From: Achromobacter aegrifaciens
Lineage (GTDB): Bacteria > Pseudomonadota > Gammaproteobacteria > Burkholderiales > Burkholderiaceae_B
Length of the DNA: 64,000 nt
Direction: 5' to 3'
NCBI RefSeq assembly: GCF_902859735.1
Contig: NZ_CADIJY010000008.1
Location: 62,001 to 126,000 of the forward strand
The position numbers were made by a program, and so were the translations under genes. Under the pieces are notes generated by a model. The model was not told the origin of the DNA. It made no database searches and was given only the letters and a program-made list of their open reading frames with translations. Each line of letters begins with the position of its first letter. Within the stretch, counting starts at the first letter, position 1. Shown in pieces: positions 16,313 to 26,300 of this stretch.

Positions 16313-17071
16313 ATGTTCCGCAAACGTCCGATCGTGGCGCTGTCCTTGGCGCTGGCCGCCGCATGGAGCGCCAACGCCACTGCCGGCGACCTGGTGGTGT
16401 CGGCCGCCGCCAGCCTGACCAACGCCTTCAAGGAGGTCGCGCAAGGCTACGAAAAAGAGCATGCCGGCACCAAGGTCATCCTGAACTTCGGCGCGTCCGA
16501 CGTGCTGCTGCAGCAGATCGTCAAGGGCGCGCCGGCCGATGTGTTCGCCTCGGCGGACCAGAAGGCCATGGACAAGGCGGTCGAGGAAAAGGCCGTCAAG
16601 CCGGCCTCCCGCGTGGACTTTGCCGCCAATCAGGTGGTGCTGATCGTCCCGACGGACAGCAAGGCCAACATCACCGCGCTCAAGGACCTGACCCGCGACG
16701 ACATCAAGCGCATCGCCTATGGCAACCCGGCATCGGTGCCGGTGGGCCGCTACACGCAGGGCGCGCTGGAGACGGCCGGCCTCTGGAGCGCGGTGCAGGC
16801 CAAGAGCGTGCTGGCCCAGAACGTGCGCCAGAGCCTGGACTACGTGGCGCGCGGCGAGGTCGATGCGGGCTTCGTGTTCGCGACCGACGCGGCCATCATG
16901 GCGGACAAGGTCAAGGTCGCGGTACGCGTGCCTTCGCAGACGCCGGTTACCTATCCCATCGCCGTCACCACCCGTGAAGCCGCTGCCAAGGAAGCCGAAA
17001 GCTTCGTTGCCTATGTGCTGTCTCCCGCAGGTCAGGCGATACTGTCGCGCTACGGCTTCCAGAAGCCCTGA
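16313..17071 (+). CDS. modA: Molybdate ABC transporter substrate-binding protein
   Basis: A 252-residue periplasmic receptor for molybdate (and tungstate). A Sec signal peptide ends near NATAGD (residue 24), followed by the family start LVVSAAASLTNAFKEVAQGYE and NFGASDVLLQQIVKGAPADVFASAD split over two conserved loops whose Ser residues bind the oxyanion. GSGAVP-like end region is replaced by RVPSQTPVTYPIAVT, as in many ModA proteins. AGAAGAAC-type ribosome site. It delivers molybdate to ModBC for molybdenum-cofactor enzymes and is expected to be controlled by the ModE box upstream. Confidence 0.95.
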   Translation: MFRKRPIVALSLALAAAWSANATAGDLVVSAAASLTNAFKEVAQGYEKEHAGTKVILNFGASDVLLQQIVKGAPADVFASADQKAMDKAVEEKAVKPASRVDFAANQVVLIVPTDSKANITALKDLTRDDIKRIAYGNPASVPVGRYTQGALETAGLWSAVQAKSVLAQNVRQSLDYVARGEVDAGFVFATDAAIMADKVKVAVRVPSQTPVTYPIAVTTREAAAKEAESFVAYVLSPAGQAILSRYGFQKP

Positions 17072-17094
17072 TATCCGTTGAATCGTAGGCATTG

Positions 17095-17781
17095 ATGAGT
17101 GATCCGGTTTGGGTGCCCCTGCTGCTTTCCCTGAAAGTGGCGGGCTGGGCAACGCTGTTGGCGACCGTGGCGGGCACCGCCGCGGCTTATGGCCTGTCGC
17201 GCTGGCGCTGGCCGGGGCGCGACCTGCTGGACGCGCTGTTGACCTTGCCGCTGGTGTTGCCGCCCACGGTGCTCGGCTACTACCTGCTGGTGCTCCTGGG
17301 GCGCCGCGGCATCATCGGCGAGACGCTGGCGGGCTGGGGCATCGAACTGGTCTTCACCTGGCAGGGCGCGGTGATCGCGGCTTCGGTGGTGGCTTTTCCG
17401 CTGGTGTTCAAATCCGCCCGGGCCGCCTTCGAGAACGTTGATAGCCAACTGGAAAGCGCGGCGCGCGTGTTGGGCGTGTGCGAAGCGGGGGTCTTCTTCC
17501 GCGTCACCTTGCCGCTGGCCGCGCGCGGCATCGCCGCCGGGGTGCTGCTGGCCTTCGCGCGGGCGCTGGGCGAATTCGGCGCCACGCTGATGATCGCCGG
17601 CAACCTGCCGGGACGGACACAGACTCTGTCGGTCGCCATCTACGAGGCGGTGCAGGCGGGCGACGACGCCACGGCCAACATGCTGGTGCTGGTCACCTCG
17701 GTGACCTGCGTGGTGGTCCTGCTGCTGGCCGGCAAGCTGGTGCCCGTCAGCAGCGGCCGGCGCAACGGGAGCGCGCTATGA
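17095..17781 (+). CDS. modB: Molybdate ABC transporter permease
   Basis: A 228-residue inner-membrane protein with five to six helices. It carries the ABC permease EAA loop in ESAARVLGVCEAGVFFRVTLPL and the ModB pattern LPLVLPPTVLGYYLLVLLGRR near residues 43-63. I use the ATG at 17095, with a TTG just before it also possible. The stop overlaps the modC start (ATGA), giving translational coupling. It lies 23 bp after modA and is the channel of the molybdate importer. Confidence 0.93.
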   Translation: MSDPVWVPLLLSLKVAGWATLLATVAGTAAAYGLSRWRWPGRDLLDALLTLPLVLPPTVLGYYLLVLLGRRGIIGETLAGWGIELVFTWQGAVIAASVVAFPLVFKSARAAFENVDSQLESAARVLGVCEAGVFFRVTLPLAARGIAAGVLLAFARALGEFGATLMIAGNLPGRTQTLSVAIYEAVQAGDDATANMLVLVTSVTCVVVLLLAGKLVPVSSGRRNGSAL

Positions 17782-18464
17782 GCGTCAGCATCCAGGTGCG
17801 CAAGCAGATGGTGTCCGGCGACCGGCGCTTCGCGCTGGACGTCGCATTCGATTCGTCAGCCAAGCGTATAGCGCTGTTCGGCCCCTCGGGCGCGGGCAAG
17901 AGCCTGACCCTGCGCGCGGTGGCGGGCCTGCTGCGCCCTGACGCGGGCCGCATCGAGATCAATGGCCGCGTGCTGTTCGACACGGACGCCGGCGTCAACC
18001 TGCCGGCGCAATCGCGCCGGGTGGCCTACCTGTTCCAGGACTACGCCCTGTTTCCCCACCTGACAGTGGCGCAGAACATCGCTTTCGGGCTGCGCCGCGG
18101 CTGGCGCAACCCGCCCCGGCGCGAGGTTGGGCCCGAGGCGCAGCGCTGGGTGGACGCGTTCGAGCTGGGTTCCATCGTGGGCAGCTATCCCAGCGAGATA
18201 TCCGGCGGCCAGAAGCAGCGGGTGGCGTTGGCTCGAGCCCTCATGCTGCGGCCCGACATCCTGCTGCTGGACGAGCCCTTTTCAGCGCTGGATTCGCAGT
18301 TGCGCGGCAAGATGCGGCTGGAACTGAATGCCTTGCAGCGCCAGCTGGACGTGCCGATGCTGCTGATCACGCACGACCCGGCGGATGTGGATGCGCTGGC
18401 CGACGAGGTGTTCGAAGTGCGCGAGGGCAGGGTGCGACGCCACGATGAAGACGTGGGCGTCTGA
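17778..18464 (+). CDS. modC: Molybdate ABC transporter ATP-binding protein, without Mop domain
   Basis: A 228-residue ATPase with Walker A GPSGAGKS, Q-loop FQDYALFPHLT, signature ISGGQKQRVALARAL, Walker B ILLLDEPFSALDS and H-loop LITHDPADVD. Standard ModC proteins are about 350 residues long because a C-terminal Mop/TOBE domain senses molybdate; this one stops just after the nucleotide-binding domain (VFEVREGRVRRHDEDVGV). The modE gene is convergent, only 5 bp from its stop. Function as the motor of molybdate uptake is secure from context; the missing sensory domain implies that feedback regulation, if any, rests on ModE. Confidence 0.92.
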   Translation: MSVSIQVRKQMVSGDRRFALDVAFDSSAKRIALFGPSGAGKSLTLRAVAGLLRPDAGRIEINGRVLFDTDAGVNLPAQSRRVAYLFQDYALFPHLTVAQNIAFGLRRGWRNPPRREVGPEAQRWVDAFELGSIVGSYPSEISGGQKQRVALARALMLRPDILLLDEPFSALDSQLRGKMRLELNALQRQLDVPMLLITHDPADVDALADEVFEVREGRVRRHDEDVGV

Positions 18465-18469
18465 TCGGC

Positions 18470-19264
18470 TCAGTCCAGCACGCCCAGAATCACGCTGGAA
18501 GCCTTGAAGATCGCCACCGCGTCGGCGCCTGCGTCCAATCCCAGGTCCTGCGCGCTTTCATTGGTGACGATGGCCGCCAGCGTCATGCCGCCGTCCAGTC
18601 CGATCAGGATCTCGCTATTGACGGCGCCCGGGCGCAATGCCGTGATCTTGCCCGGCAGCTGATTACGCGCCGACAGGCGCAGGCCGGGGCCGGGCGCGCC
18701 CACGATGACGGACGACGCCTTGATCAGCGCGATGGCTTCCTTGCCGGTCGCCAGCCCCAATTCCTGCGTGCTTTCACGGGTGATGGTGGCCGTGATGGTC
18801 AGGCCCCCCGCGATGCGCAGCACGATTTCGTCATTGACGGCGCCGGCGCGGATCTGGATGACGGTGCCTAGCAGTTTGTTGCGTGCGCTGGTCTTGAGCA
18901 TGAAACGCCTCATGAGATCGATGTCGCCACTGGCGTTCACGCCAGCGCGGGTCAGGTTTTCCATGAACTTGCGGTGTTCGGCTTCCAGGGCGCGGAAGGT
19001 GCCGATCAGGCCGCGCGCGCGGTCCGTCAGGCGCGTGCCGCCGCCGCCCTTGCCGCCGGCGGCCCTGATCACCAAAGGCTCGCCCGCCAGATTGTTCATG
19101 GCGTCGATGGCGTCCCATGCGCCCTTGTAGCTCATGCCCACGGCGCGCGCGGCGGCCGTGATGGATCCCGTGGCGTCGATCTGCGCCAGCAGGTCTATGC
19201 GGTTTTTTCCGCCCCAGGTCTGGGCGCCGGAGCGAAACCAAATCGAGCCGTCGAGTTCCAACAT
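18470..19264 (-). CDS. modE: Molybdenum-dependent transcriptional regulator
   Basis: A 264-residue ModE. The N-terminal winged helix (LLAQIDATGSITAAARAVGM, then SYKGAWDAIDAMNN) is followed by a Gly-rich wing (GGKGGGGTRLTDRARGL) and two tandem Mop domains, each starting SARN and ending in ASSVI(V/L)G at about residues 128-195 and 200-264. Molybdate binding between Mop domains of a dimer lets ModE bind its operator. The gene is convergent to modABC, and a good ModE box lies upstream of modA. Confidence 0.94.
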   Translation of the reverse strand: MLELDGSIWFRSGAQTWGGKNRIDLLAQIDATGSITAAARAVGMSYKGAWDAIDAMNNLAGEPLVIRAAGGKGGGGTRLTDRARGLIGTFRALEAEHRKFMENLTRAGVNASGDIDLMRRFMLKTSARNKLLGTVIQIRAGAVNDEIVLRIAGGLTITATITRESTQELGLATGKEAIALIKASSVIVGAPGPGLRLSARNQLPGKITALRPGAVNSEILIGLDGGMTLAAIVTNESAQDLGLDAGADAVAIFKASSVILGVLD

Positions 19265-19422
19265 CTTTGTCGTGCCGTGGTCAGGGTATGGGATAGCTGA
19301 AAGTGTAATGGACGGGGGCTGTGCCCGTGGTTCACGGCGGACGCGATGCGAATGAGATTCTGTTGAAATTTTGCAGGCTTCGCGGCACTATGTTCAGGCA
19401 TCGGGCTCACGGAGAAAACGAC

Positions 19423-20013
19423 ATGAAAGCGTTCAAATTGCTGGCTGCGGGTTCCATGACGGCGTTGTTGGCGGCCTGCGCCACTGGCCCTGACGTCAAG
19501 AGCGACTACGATCATCAGGCAAATTTCGCGCAGTACCGAACCTTCGGGTACATGACGCCGTTGGGCACCGACAAGGCCGGCTACAGCACCTTGCTGACCG
19601 AGCGCCTGAAGAACGCCACGCGCGGCCAGATGGAAATGCGCGGCTATACCTATAGCGCAGCAAATCCCGACCTGCTGGTCAACTTCAGCGCCAAGCTGCA
19701 GCAGAAGGTGCAGGTCACTCCGGCCGCGCCGCCCATGGGTCCGTACTACGGCTATCGCGCCGGCTTCTATGGCGGCTGGCCCGGCTACGGCTGGGGCGAT
19801 GACGTCTACCAATATACTGAGGGCACCTTGAACATCGACCTCGTCGACGCGCGCCGCAGGCAGCTGGTGTGGGAAGGCGTGGCGGTGGGCGAGGTCCAGC
19901 CCGATGCCAGCGCCTCGCCCGAGAACACGGACAAGGTGGTAGCGCAGATCTTCTCCAAGTATCCGTTCCGCGCCGGCGTGGCTGCGCCGCAGTTGCCGGA
20001 CAAAAGCAAGTAG
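19423..20013 (+). CDS. DUF4136 lipoprotein
   Basis: A 196-residue protein with a lipoprotein signal: MKAFKLLAAGSMTALLAACA, where Cys20 of the LAAC lipobox would be lipidated. The mature part has the DUF4136 pattern: SDYDHQANFAQYRTFGYM near the start, then a sequence about small lipoproteins with (TLNIDLVDARRRQLVWEG) near residue 145. A Tyr/Gly-rich stretch (GPYYGYRAGFYGGWPGYGWG) sits at about 106-125. GGAG at 19411-19414 supports this start rather than the longer upstream frame. It is followed 33 bp later by the patatin gene. Role unknown; DUF4136 proteins are envelope lipoproteins. Confidence 0.88.
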   Translation: MKAFKLLAAGSMTALLAACATGPDVKSDYDHQANFAQYRTFGYMTPLGTDKAGYSTLLTERLKNATRGQMEMRGYTYSAANPDLLVNFSAKLQQKVQVTPAAPPMGPYYGYRAGFYGGWPGYGWGDDVYQYTEGTLNIDLVDARRRQLVWEGVAVGEVQPDASASPENTDKVVAQIFSKYPFRAGVAAPQLPDKSK

Positions 20014-20046
20014 GGCGGTCCGCCGGCCCTGCCTAGAGGAAGCCGC

Positions 20047-21240
20047 ATGAGTACTCGCCGCAAGGCTCCGAAGCAAGACACCGGCGATACGCCGCCCTAT
20101 GAAGTCGTCGCCCTGGTGCTGCAAGGCGGCGGGGCGCTGGGGGCCTACCAGGCCGGGGTGTACCAGGGGCTGCACGAAGCGGGTATCCGGCCCAACTGGA
20201 TTTCCGGCATTTCCATCGGGTCGATCAACGCGGCCATCATCGCGGGGTCGCCCGAGGACGAGCGCGTGGAGCGCCTGCGCGGCTTCTGGGAAGCCATCTG
20301 CCGGCCGGCGGGTTTCGCTTCGGTACCCTGGGGCGAGACGCTCGGTCCCATGTTCGAAGGCTTGCCGTTCGGCTTTGGTTCGCCGGTCATGAACGGGCAT
20401 GTGTCAGCCTTCCAGGCCTTGTTCTCGGGCCAGCCAGGCTTCTTCAAACCGCGTTTTCCGCCGCCCTACCTGGTGCATGGCAGGGGCGCGGCGTCCACCA
20501 GCTTCTACGACACCACGCCGCTGGCTGCGACCTTGCGGGAGTTCGTGGACTTCGACCTGCTCAATAGCGGGGCCGTGCGCGCCAGCTTTGGCGTGGTCAA
20601 CGTGCGGACCGGCAACTTCGCCTACTTCGACAGCCTGAAGGACACGCTGCGGCCCGAGCACATCATGGCCTCGGGCGCCTTGCCGCCAGGCTTCCCTTCC
20701 GTCGAGATCGACGGCGAACACTATTGGGACGGCGGCGTCGTGTCCAACACGCCGCTGGCACAAGTGCTGACCACCGACAGCATGCGGGACACGCTGGCGT
20801 TCCAGGTCGATCTGTGGCCAGCGCGCGGCGGCCTGCCGAGCAACCTGGAGGAAGTGGCCGAGCGCCAGAAGGATATCCAGTACTCCAGCCGCACCCGCCT
20901 GGTCACGGACCAGCTGCGGCGCGTGCTCAAGCTGCGCCACGGCCTGCAACGCCTGCTGGCGAAGCTGCCGGCGGCCGAGCGCAACGCGGCGGAGTTCGCC
21001 GAGATCCGCAAGCTGTCCCATACGCCGGCCACCAACATCATCAACCTCATCTACGAGTCCAAGCACCGCGAGCGCTTTTCCAAGGACTACGAATTCGGCA
21101 CCGAGGCCATGCGCGAGCACTGGGAGTCGGGCCTGGCCGACATCCGCGCGACGCTCGCCAAGCCCGGGATCCTGGCCCGTCCGACCCAGGACAGTTGTTT
21201 CGTCACTCACGATATCCATCGCAACGGCAAGCGCACCTGA
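20047..21240 (+). CDS. Patatin-like phospholipase (DUF3734-containing)
   Basis: A 397-residue serine hydrolase. The oxyanion hole QGGGALGAYQ (26-35), the nucleophile motif GISIGS with Ser56, and the dyad aspartate in YWDGGVVSNTPL (about 228-239) are all intact. The C-terminal third (MRDTLAFQVDLWPARGGLP and on) matches the DUF3734 extension of bacterial patatin families. There is no signal peptide, so it acts in the cytoplasm or at the inner membrane on phospholipids, or on polyhydroxyalkanoate-type esters. It follows the DUF4136 lipoprotein gene and has its own GAGGAAG ribosome site. Confidence 0.9.
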   Translation: MSTRRKAPKQDTGDTPPYEVVALVLQGGGALGAYQAGVYQGLHEAGIRPNWISGISIGSINAAIIAGSPEDERVERLRGFWEAICRPAGFASVPWGETLGPMFEGLPFGFGSPVMNGHVSAFQALFSGQPGFFKPRFPPPYLVHGRGAASTSFYDTTPLAATLREFVDFDLLNSGAVRASFGVVNVRTGNFAYFDSLKDTLRPEHIMASGALPPGFPSVEIDGEHYWDGGVVSNTPLAQVLTTDSMRDTLAFQVDLWPARGGLPSNLEEVAERQKDIQYSSRTRLVTDQLRRVLKLRHGLQRLLAKLPAAERNAAEFAEIRKLSHTPATNIINLIYESKHRERFSKDYEFGTEAMREHWESGLADIRATLAKPGILARPTQDSCFVTHDIHRNGKRT

Positions 21241-21435
21241 GCTGGCGGGCAGGGGGGCGAGTGCGGCACATCTGGACAAAGTCCGGACGGATTTCCTGCC
21301 GGATTGGTCTTATAGATGCCTTGCAATTTCAACGCCCACGGGTTCCAGCGGTAGGCTTTCGGGGCCAATTGCAACCTTGTTCCGGGAACCGGCCGCCACC
21401 CCGTGCGGCGCGGGCCTTCCTGGTGGAGATCCGTC

Positions 21436-21801
21436 GTGAATGCCCCCGCTCGCCTTGCACAGGTCGCGCCCGCCCGCGCGGCCGACACTTCTTACGCCAT
21501 GGACGGCTGGTGGTCCCTGGTCTACCAGGGCTGGACACTGCTTACGCCCCATGGAGCCCGCATCGGCCTGACAGCCCTGGAGCGTACCTGCCTGCTTTGC
21601 CTGGCGGGCAATCCCGCCAGGGAATTGCGGCGCGATGAATTCATGGCGGTGCGCAAACGCACCACCATGCGCACACTGAATGTGGCGATCTGCCGCCTGC
21701 GCGGCAAGGTCCTGCTGGCCGGCGCCAGGCTGCCGCTGCATACCGTGCACGGCATGGGCTATGTGTTCCTGGGCAAGTTGCGGGAGCTTTCCGAGAGCTG
21801 A
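21436..21801 (+). CDS. Stand-alone winged-helix (OmpR-type) DNA-binding protein
   Basis: A 121-residue protein. From about residue 35 onward it looks like an OmpR/PhoB-type effector domain: WTLLTPHGARIGLTALERTC (beta platform and first helix), then an RRDEFMAVR helix, the recognition helix RTMRTLNVAICRLRGKV-like segment, and the wing LPLHTVHGMGYVF. No receiver domain precedes it. I chose GTG 21436 behind GGAG at 21424-21427. It sits upstream of, and in the same direction as, the RND efflux operon, so it is a candidate regulator of the pump; that is inference. Confidence 0.7.
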   Translation: MNAPARLAQVAPARAADTSYAMDGWWSLVYQGWTLLTPHGARIGLTALERTCLLCLAGNPARELRRDEFMAVRKRTTMRTLNVAICRLRGKVLLAGARLPLHTVHGMGYVFLGKLRELSES

Positions 21802-21887
21802 TCTGTTGTATGAAATCCCCGCGCGCGTGGCATTTGAAGCACTAAAAATCAGTGATTTCCCCAATAACTGAGTTACATTACTGGGCT

Positions 21888-21980
21888 GATTACGTGCCTT
21901 GATGACGCATGCTTCTTATTTAACGTGGCCAATGCCGCGCTTAAATACTGCGATTACATGACGCGATTACGGTTAATTAC
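21888..21980 (+). promoter_or_regulatory. AT-rich control region of the RND pump with repeated ATTAC motifs
   Basis: The 196-bp gap before the efflux operon is unusually AT-rich. It contains GATTACGT at 21888-21895, two exact copies of GCGATTAC (21950-21957 and 21963-21970, 13 bp apart) and TAATTAC at 21974-21980. The pattern suggests tandem regulator half-sites overlapping the promoter. I see no confident -35/-10 pair. Confidence 0.45.
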
Positions 21981-21997
21981 GCTACGCGGGGGTTTCA

Positions 21998-23260
21998 ATG
22001 CGGTTTTCGCCTAAACGTGTTTCAGGGCTGGCTTTTTCCGGCGGGGTCCTCGCACTGATATTGGCTGGTTGCGGCGAAAAGCCGCACATGAATCCAGGCA
22101 TGCCCCAGGTCAGCGTCATTACGATCCAGCCGCAGCGCGCGCCCATCGTGTCCGAATTGCCCGGCCGCGTCGACGCCGTCCGGGATGCGCAGATCCGTTC
22201 GCGGGTCACCGGCATCGTCCAGAAGATCGCCTTCGAGCAAGGCGGTGACGTCAAGGAAAACCAACTGCTCTTCAAGATCGATCCGGCGCCCTACAAGGCT
22301 GCCTACGATCAGGCGACGGCGCAGCTCAAGCAGGCGCAGGCCAACCTGTTCAGCGCCAAGCTGCTGGCCGACCGTTACGCCCCGCTGGTCAAGGCCAACG
22401 CCGTCAGCAAGCAGGAATACGACAACGCCGTGGCTTCGTACCGCCAGGCCGACGCCTCCGTCGCCGCCGCCAAGGCGGCGCAGGACAATGCCGCCATCAA
22501 CCTCGGCTACACCGACGTCACCTCGCCCATTACCGGCCGCATCGGCAAGCCGCTGGTCACCGAAGGCGCGCTGGTCGAGGCCACTTCGGCCACGCAGATG
22601 GCCACGGTGCAGCAGCTGGATCCGATCTACGTCGACTTCACCCAGTCCACCGCGGAACTCGCATCCTTGCGCCGCGCCTTCGCCAGCGGCCAACTGCAAC
22701 AGGTCGGCAAGGATACGGCGCGCGCCACCATCGTGCTGGAAGACGGCTCCGAATACGGCCAGCCGGGCAAGCTGCTGTTCACCGGCATCACCGTGGATCC
22801 GACCACGGGCCAGGTGAACCTGCGCGCCGAAGTCCCCAACCCCGATGGCATCCTGCTGCCCGGCATGTACGTGCGCGTGCGCCTCGAGCAGGGCGTGGAC
22901 GACAAGGCCCTGATGGTGCCGCAGCAAGCGCTGCAGCGTACCGCGGACGGTCTGCAAAGCCTGATGCTGGTCAAGGACAACAAGATCGAGCAGATTCCGG
23001 TCACCACCGGCGGCGCCCTCAAGAGCAACTGGATCGTCACCAGCGGCCTGAAGGCCGGCGACGTGGTCGTGGTGGAAGGATTCCAGAAGGTTCGCCCGGG
23101 CGCTCCGGTTCAGGCCAGCGAATGGAAGAACGGCACGCCCGCCCCGGGCGGCCAGGCGCCCGCGCAACCGGGTGCCAAGCCAGCGGAATCCGCCCCGCAG
23201 CCTGGCGCCAAGCCGGCCGAACCTGCGCAGCAGGACAAGGCCGCAGGCCAGAAATCTTAA
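21998..23260 (+). CDS. RND efflux periplasmic adaptor (membrane fusion lipoprotein)
   Basis: A 420-residue adaptor of the AcrA/MexA class. MRFSPKRVSGLAFSGGVLAL leads into ILAGC, a lipobox with Cys25. The barrel-sandwich (lipoyl) halves are EFGGDVKENQLLFKIDP-like (KIAFEQGGDVKENQLLFKID) and YTDVTSPITGRIG, flanking an alpha-hairpin with coiled-coil character at about 95-155. The last 45 residues are a Pro/Ala/Gln tail with a repeated QPGAKPAE unit. It links the inner-membrane pump (23323) to the outer-membrane channel (26553) and is the first gene of the operon. Confidence 0.93.
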   Translation: MRFSPKRVSGLAFSGGVLALILAGCGEKPHMNPGMPQVSVITIQPQRAPIVSELPGRVDAVRDAQIRSRVTGIVQKIAFEQGGDVKENQLLFKIDPAPYKAAYDQATAQLKQAQANLFSAKLLADRYAPLVKANAVSKQEYDNAVASYRQADASVAAAKAAQDNAAINLGYTDVTSPITGRIGKPLVTEGALVEATSATQMATVQQLDPIYVDFTQSTAELASLRRAFASGQLQQVGKDTARATIVLEDGSEYGQPGKLLFTGITVDPTTGQVNLRAEVPNPDGILLPGMYVRVRLEQGVDDKALMVPQQALQRTADGLQSLMLVKDNKIEQIPVTTGGALKSNWIVTSGLKAGDVVVVEGFQKVRPGAPVQASEWKNGTPAPGGQAPAQPGAKPAESAPQPGAKPAEPAQQDKAAGQKS

Positions 23261-23322
23261 GCGGCACGCGGCGCAAGCGCCGCGTTCCTCTTTGGTGAGC
23301 ATCGCTTTCAGAGTCAGCCCAC

Positions 23323-26300
23323 ATGCCGCAATTTTTTATTGATAGACCGATTTTCGCCTGGGTAGTCGCCCTGTTCATCCTGCTGGCCGGGGTGCTGGCG
23401 ATCCCGAACATGCCGATTTCGCAGTACCCGGACGTAGCGCCGCCCGCGATCACGATCACGGCCACGTACCCCGGCGCGTCGGCCAACGAAGTGGCCGAGC
23501 AGGTCACCAGTATCATCGAAGACCAGCTCAACGGCGCCAAGGGCCTGATCTACTACGAGTCGGTCAGCGATTCCTACGGCACCTCGACCATCACCGCGAC
23601 CTTCGCTCCGGGCACCAATCCAGACTTGGCGCAGGTGGACGTGCAGAACCGCGTGTCCAACGTGGTCGCGCAGTTGCCCACCGCCGTGCAGCAGCAGGGC
23701 CTGCAATATGAGCAGACCAGTACCGGCTTCCTGATGGTGGCGGCGGTGTCGTCCACGGACGGTTCGCTGGACCAGACGGCGCTGGCCGACTACATCACCC
23801 GCAACATCAAGAACCCGGTTTCCCGCGTGCCCGGCGTGGGCCAGTTCCAGCTGTTCGCGGCGCCGCGCGCCATGCGCGTGTGGGTCGATCCCGCCAAGCT
23901 GGTCGGGTTCAACCTGAGCATGTCGCAGGTCAACCAGGCCATCGCCCAGCAGAACGTGGTGATTTCCGGCGGCAGCATCGGCGCGCCGCCCAACCCGGAT
24001 TCGCAGCGCATCACCGCCACGGTCACGGCCAACGGCCAGCTGAGCACGGTGGAGGGCTTCGGCAAGATCGTCCTGCGCGCCAACACCGACGGCTCCAAGG
24101 TGCTGCTGCGCGACGTCGCCCGCATCGAAGTCGGCGCGGACAACTACCAGTTCGGCGCCCGCCTGAACGGCAAGCCGACGGCCGCATTCGCCATCGTGCT
24201 GTCGCCCAACGCCAACGCGCTGGCCACCGCCCAGGGCGTGCGCCAGCAGATGGAAGAGCTGTCCAAGTACTTCCCGGGCAACATCACGTACTCCATTCCG
24301 TACGACACGGCGCCCTACGTCAAGGTGTCCATCGAGCAGGTGGTCCACACCCTGGCGGAAGCCATGGTGCTGGTGTTCCTGGTGATGTACCTGTTCCTGC
24401 AGAATGTCCGCTACACCCTGATCCCGGCCCTGGTGGTGCCGGTGGCCATGCTGGGGGCGTTCGCGGTGATGCTGGCGCTCGGGTTCTCCATCAACGTGCT
24501 GACCATGTTCGCCATGGTGCTGGCCATCGGGATTCTGGTGGACGACGCCATCGTGGTGGTGGAAAACGTCGAGCGGATCATGTCCACAGAGGGCTTGCCA
24601 CCCAAGGAAGCCACCAAGAAAGCGATGCCGCAGATCAGCGGCGCCATCATCGGCATTACGCTGGTGCTGGTGACGGTGTTCCTGCCGCTGGCCTTCATGA
24701 GCGGTTCGGTGGGTGTGATCTACCGCCAGTTCTCGATCGCGATGGCCGTGTCGATCTTCTTCTCGGCACTGCTGGCCCTGACCTTCACCCCGGCGCTGTG
24801 CGCCACCATCCTCAAGCCGGTGCCCAAGGGCCACCACGAGGACAAGAAGGGCTTCTTCGGCTGGTTCAACCGCAAGTTCGACGCCACCACCCACAACTAC
24901 CAGAACTGGGTGTCGCGCATCCTGCACAAGGGCGGCCGCATGATGCTGGCGTTCCTGCTGCTGGTCGTGCTGCTGGGCTGGCTGTACCTGCGCCTGCCTT
25001 CGTCCTTCCTGCCCGAGGAAGACCAGGGCTACGTGGTCAGCAACATCGAGCTGCCCACCGGCGCTACCGCCAACCGCACGGTCGAGGTCATCGAGCAGGT
25101 CGAGAAGTACTTCTCGGACGTGCCCGCGGTCGAGAACATCATCGCCGTGCAGGGCTACAGCTTCAACGGCAACGGCCTGAACGCCGCTATCGCCTTCGTC
25201 ACGCTGAAGGACTTCAGCGAGCGCAAGTCGCGCCAGGACTCGGCGGGCGCCATTGCCTTCCATGCCTTCGAAAAGCAGCTGATGGGCATCCATGACGCGC
25301 AGGTGTTCACCTTGGTGCCACCCGCCATTTCGTCCCTGGGCAACGCGACCGGCTTCGACTTCCGCCTGCAGGATCGCGGCGCGGCGGGTTCCGCCGCCCT
25401 GGCCGCGGCCACCGGCGAACTCATGGGCCTGGTCATGAAGAGCCCCGTGCTGTCGCAGGTGCGCATCACCGGCCTGGGGCCGGGCGCGCAGCTCAGCCTG
25501 ACCATCGACCGCGAGAAAGCGGCTGCGCTGGGCGTGGACTTCAACGAGGCTGCCTCGCTGATTTCCACCGCGGTCGGCTCCGCCTACCTGAGCAAGTTCC
25601 CCAACCTGGGCCGGATGCAGAACATCTGGGTGCAGGCCGACGCGCCGTACCGCATGCAGCTCAATGACGTGCTGCAGCTGAACGCCCGCAACAGCCAGGG
25701 CGGCATGGTGCCGCTGTCCACCTTCGTCAAGGCCGAGTGGAAGCAGGGTCCGGTGCAGGTGGTGCGCTACAACAGCTACGAGTCCATGCGTATCGGCGGC
25801 GACGCCGCCCCTGGTTACACCACGGGCGAGGCGATGGCCGAGATGGAGCGTCTGGTGGGCCAGTTGCCGCAGGGCTTCGGCTACGAGTGGAACGGCCTTT
25901 CCTACCAGGAACGCCAGGCCGGCAACCAGGCTCCGATCCTGATGGGCCTGTCGCTGCTGGTGGTGTTCCTGGTGCTGGCCGCCCTGTATGAAAGCTGGGC
26001 CATCCCGATTTCGGTGATGCTGGTGGTGCCGCTGGGCATGCTGGGCGCGGTGGCGTTGATCAGCGCGCTGGGCATGTCCAACGACGTGTACTTCCAGGTG
26101 GGCATGGTGACCGTGATCGGCTTGGCGGCCAAGAACGCCATTCTTATCGTGGAATTCGCCAAGGACCAGTACGCCCGCGGCATGGGGCTGTATGAATCCG
26201 CGGTGGAAGCCGCGAGGCTGCGGTTCCGTCCCATCTTGATGACGTCGCTGGCCTTCATCCTGGGCGTGGTGCCCCTGGCCATGGCGACCGGCGCAGGCGC

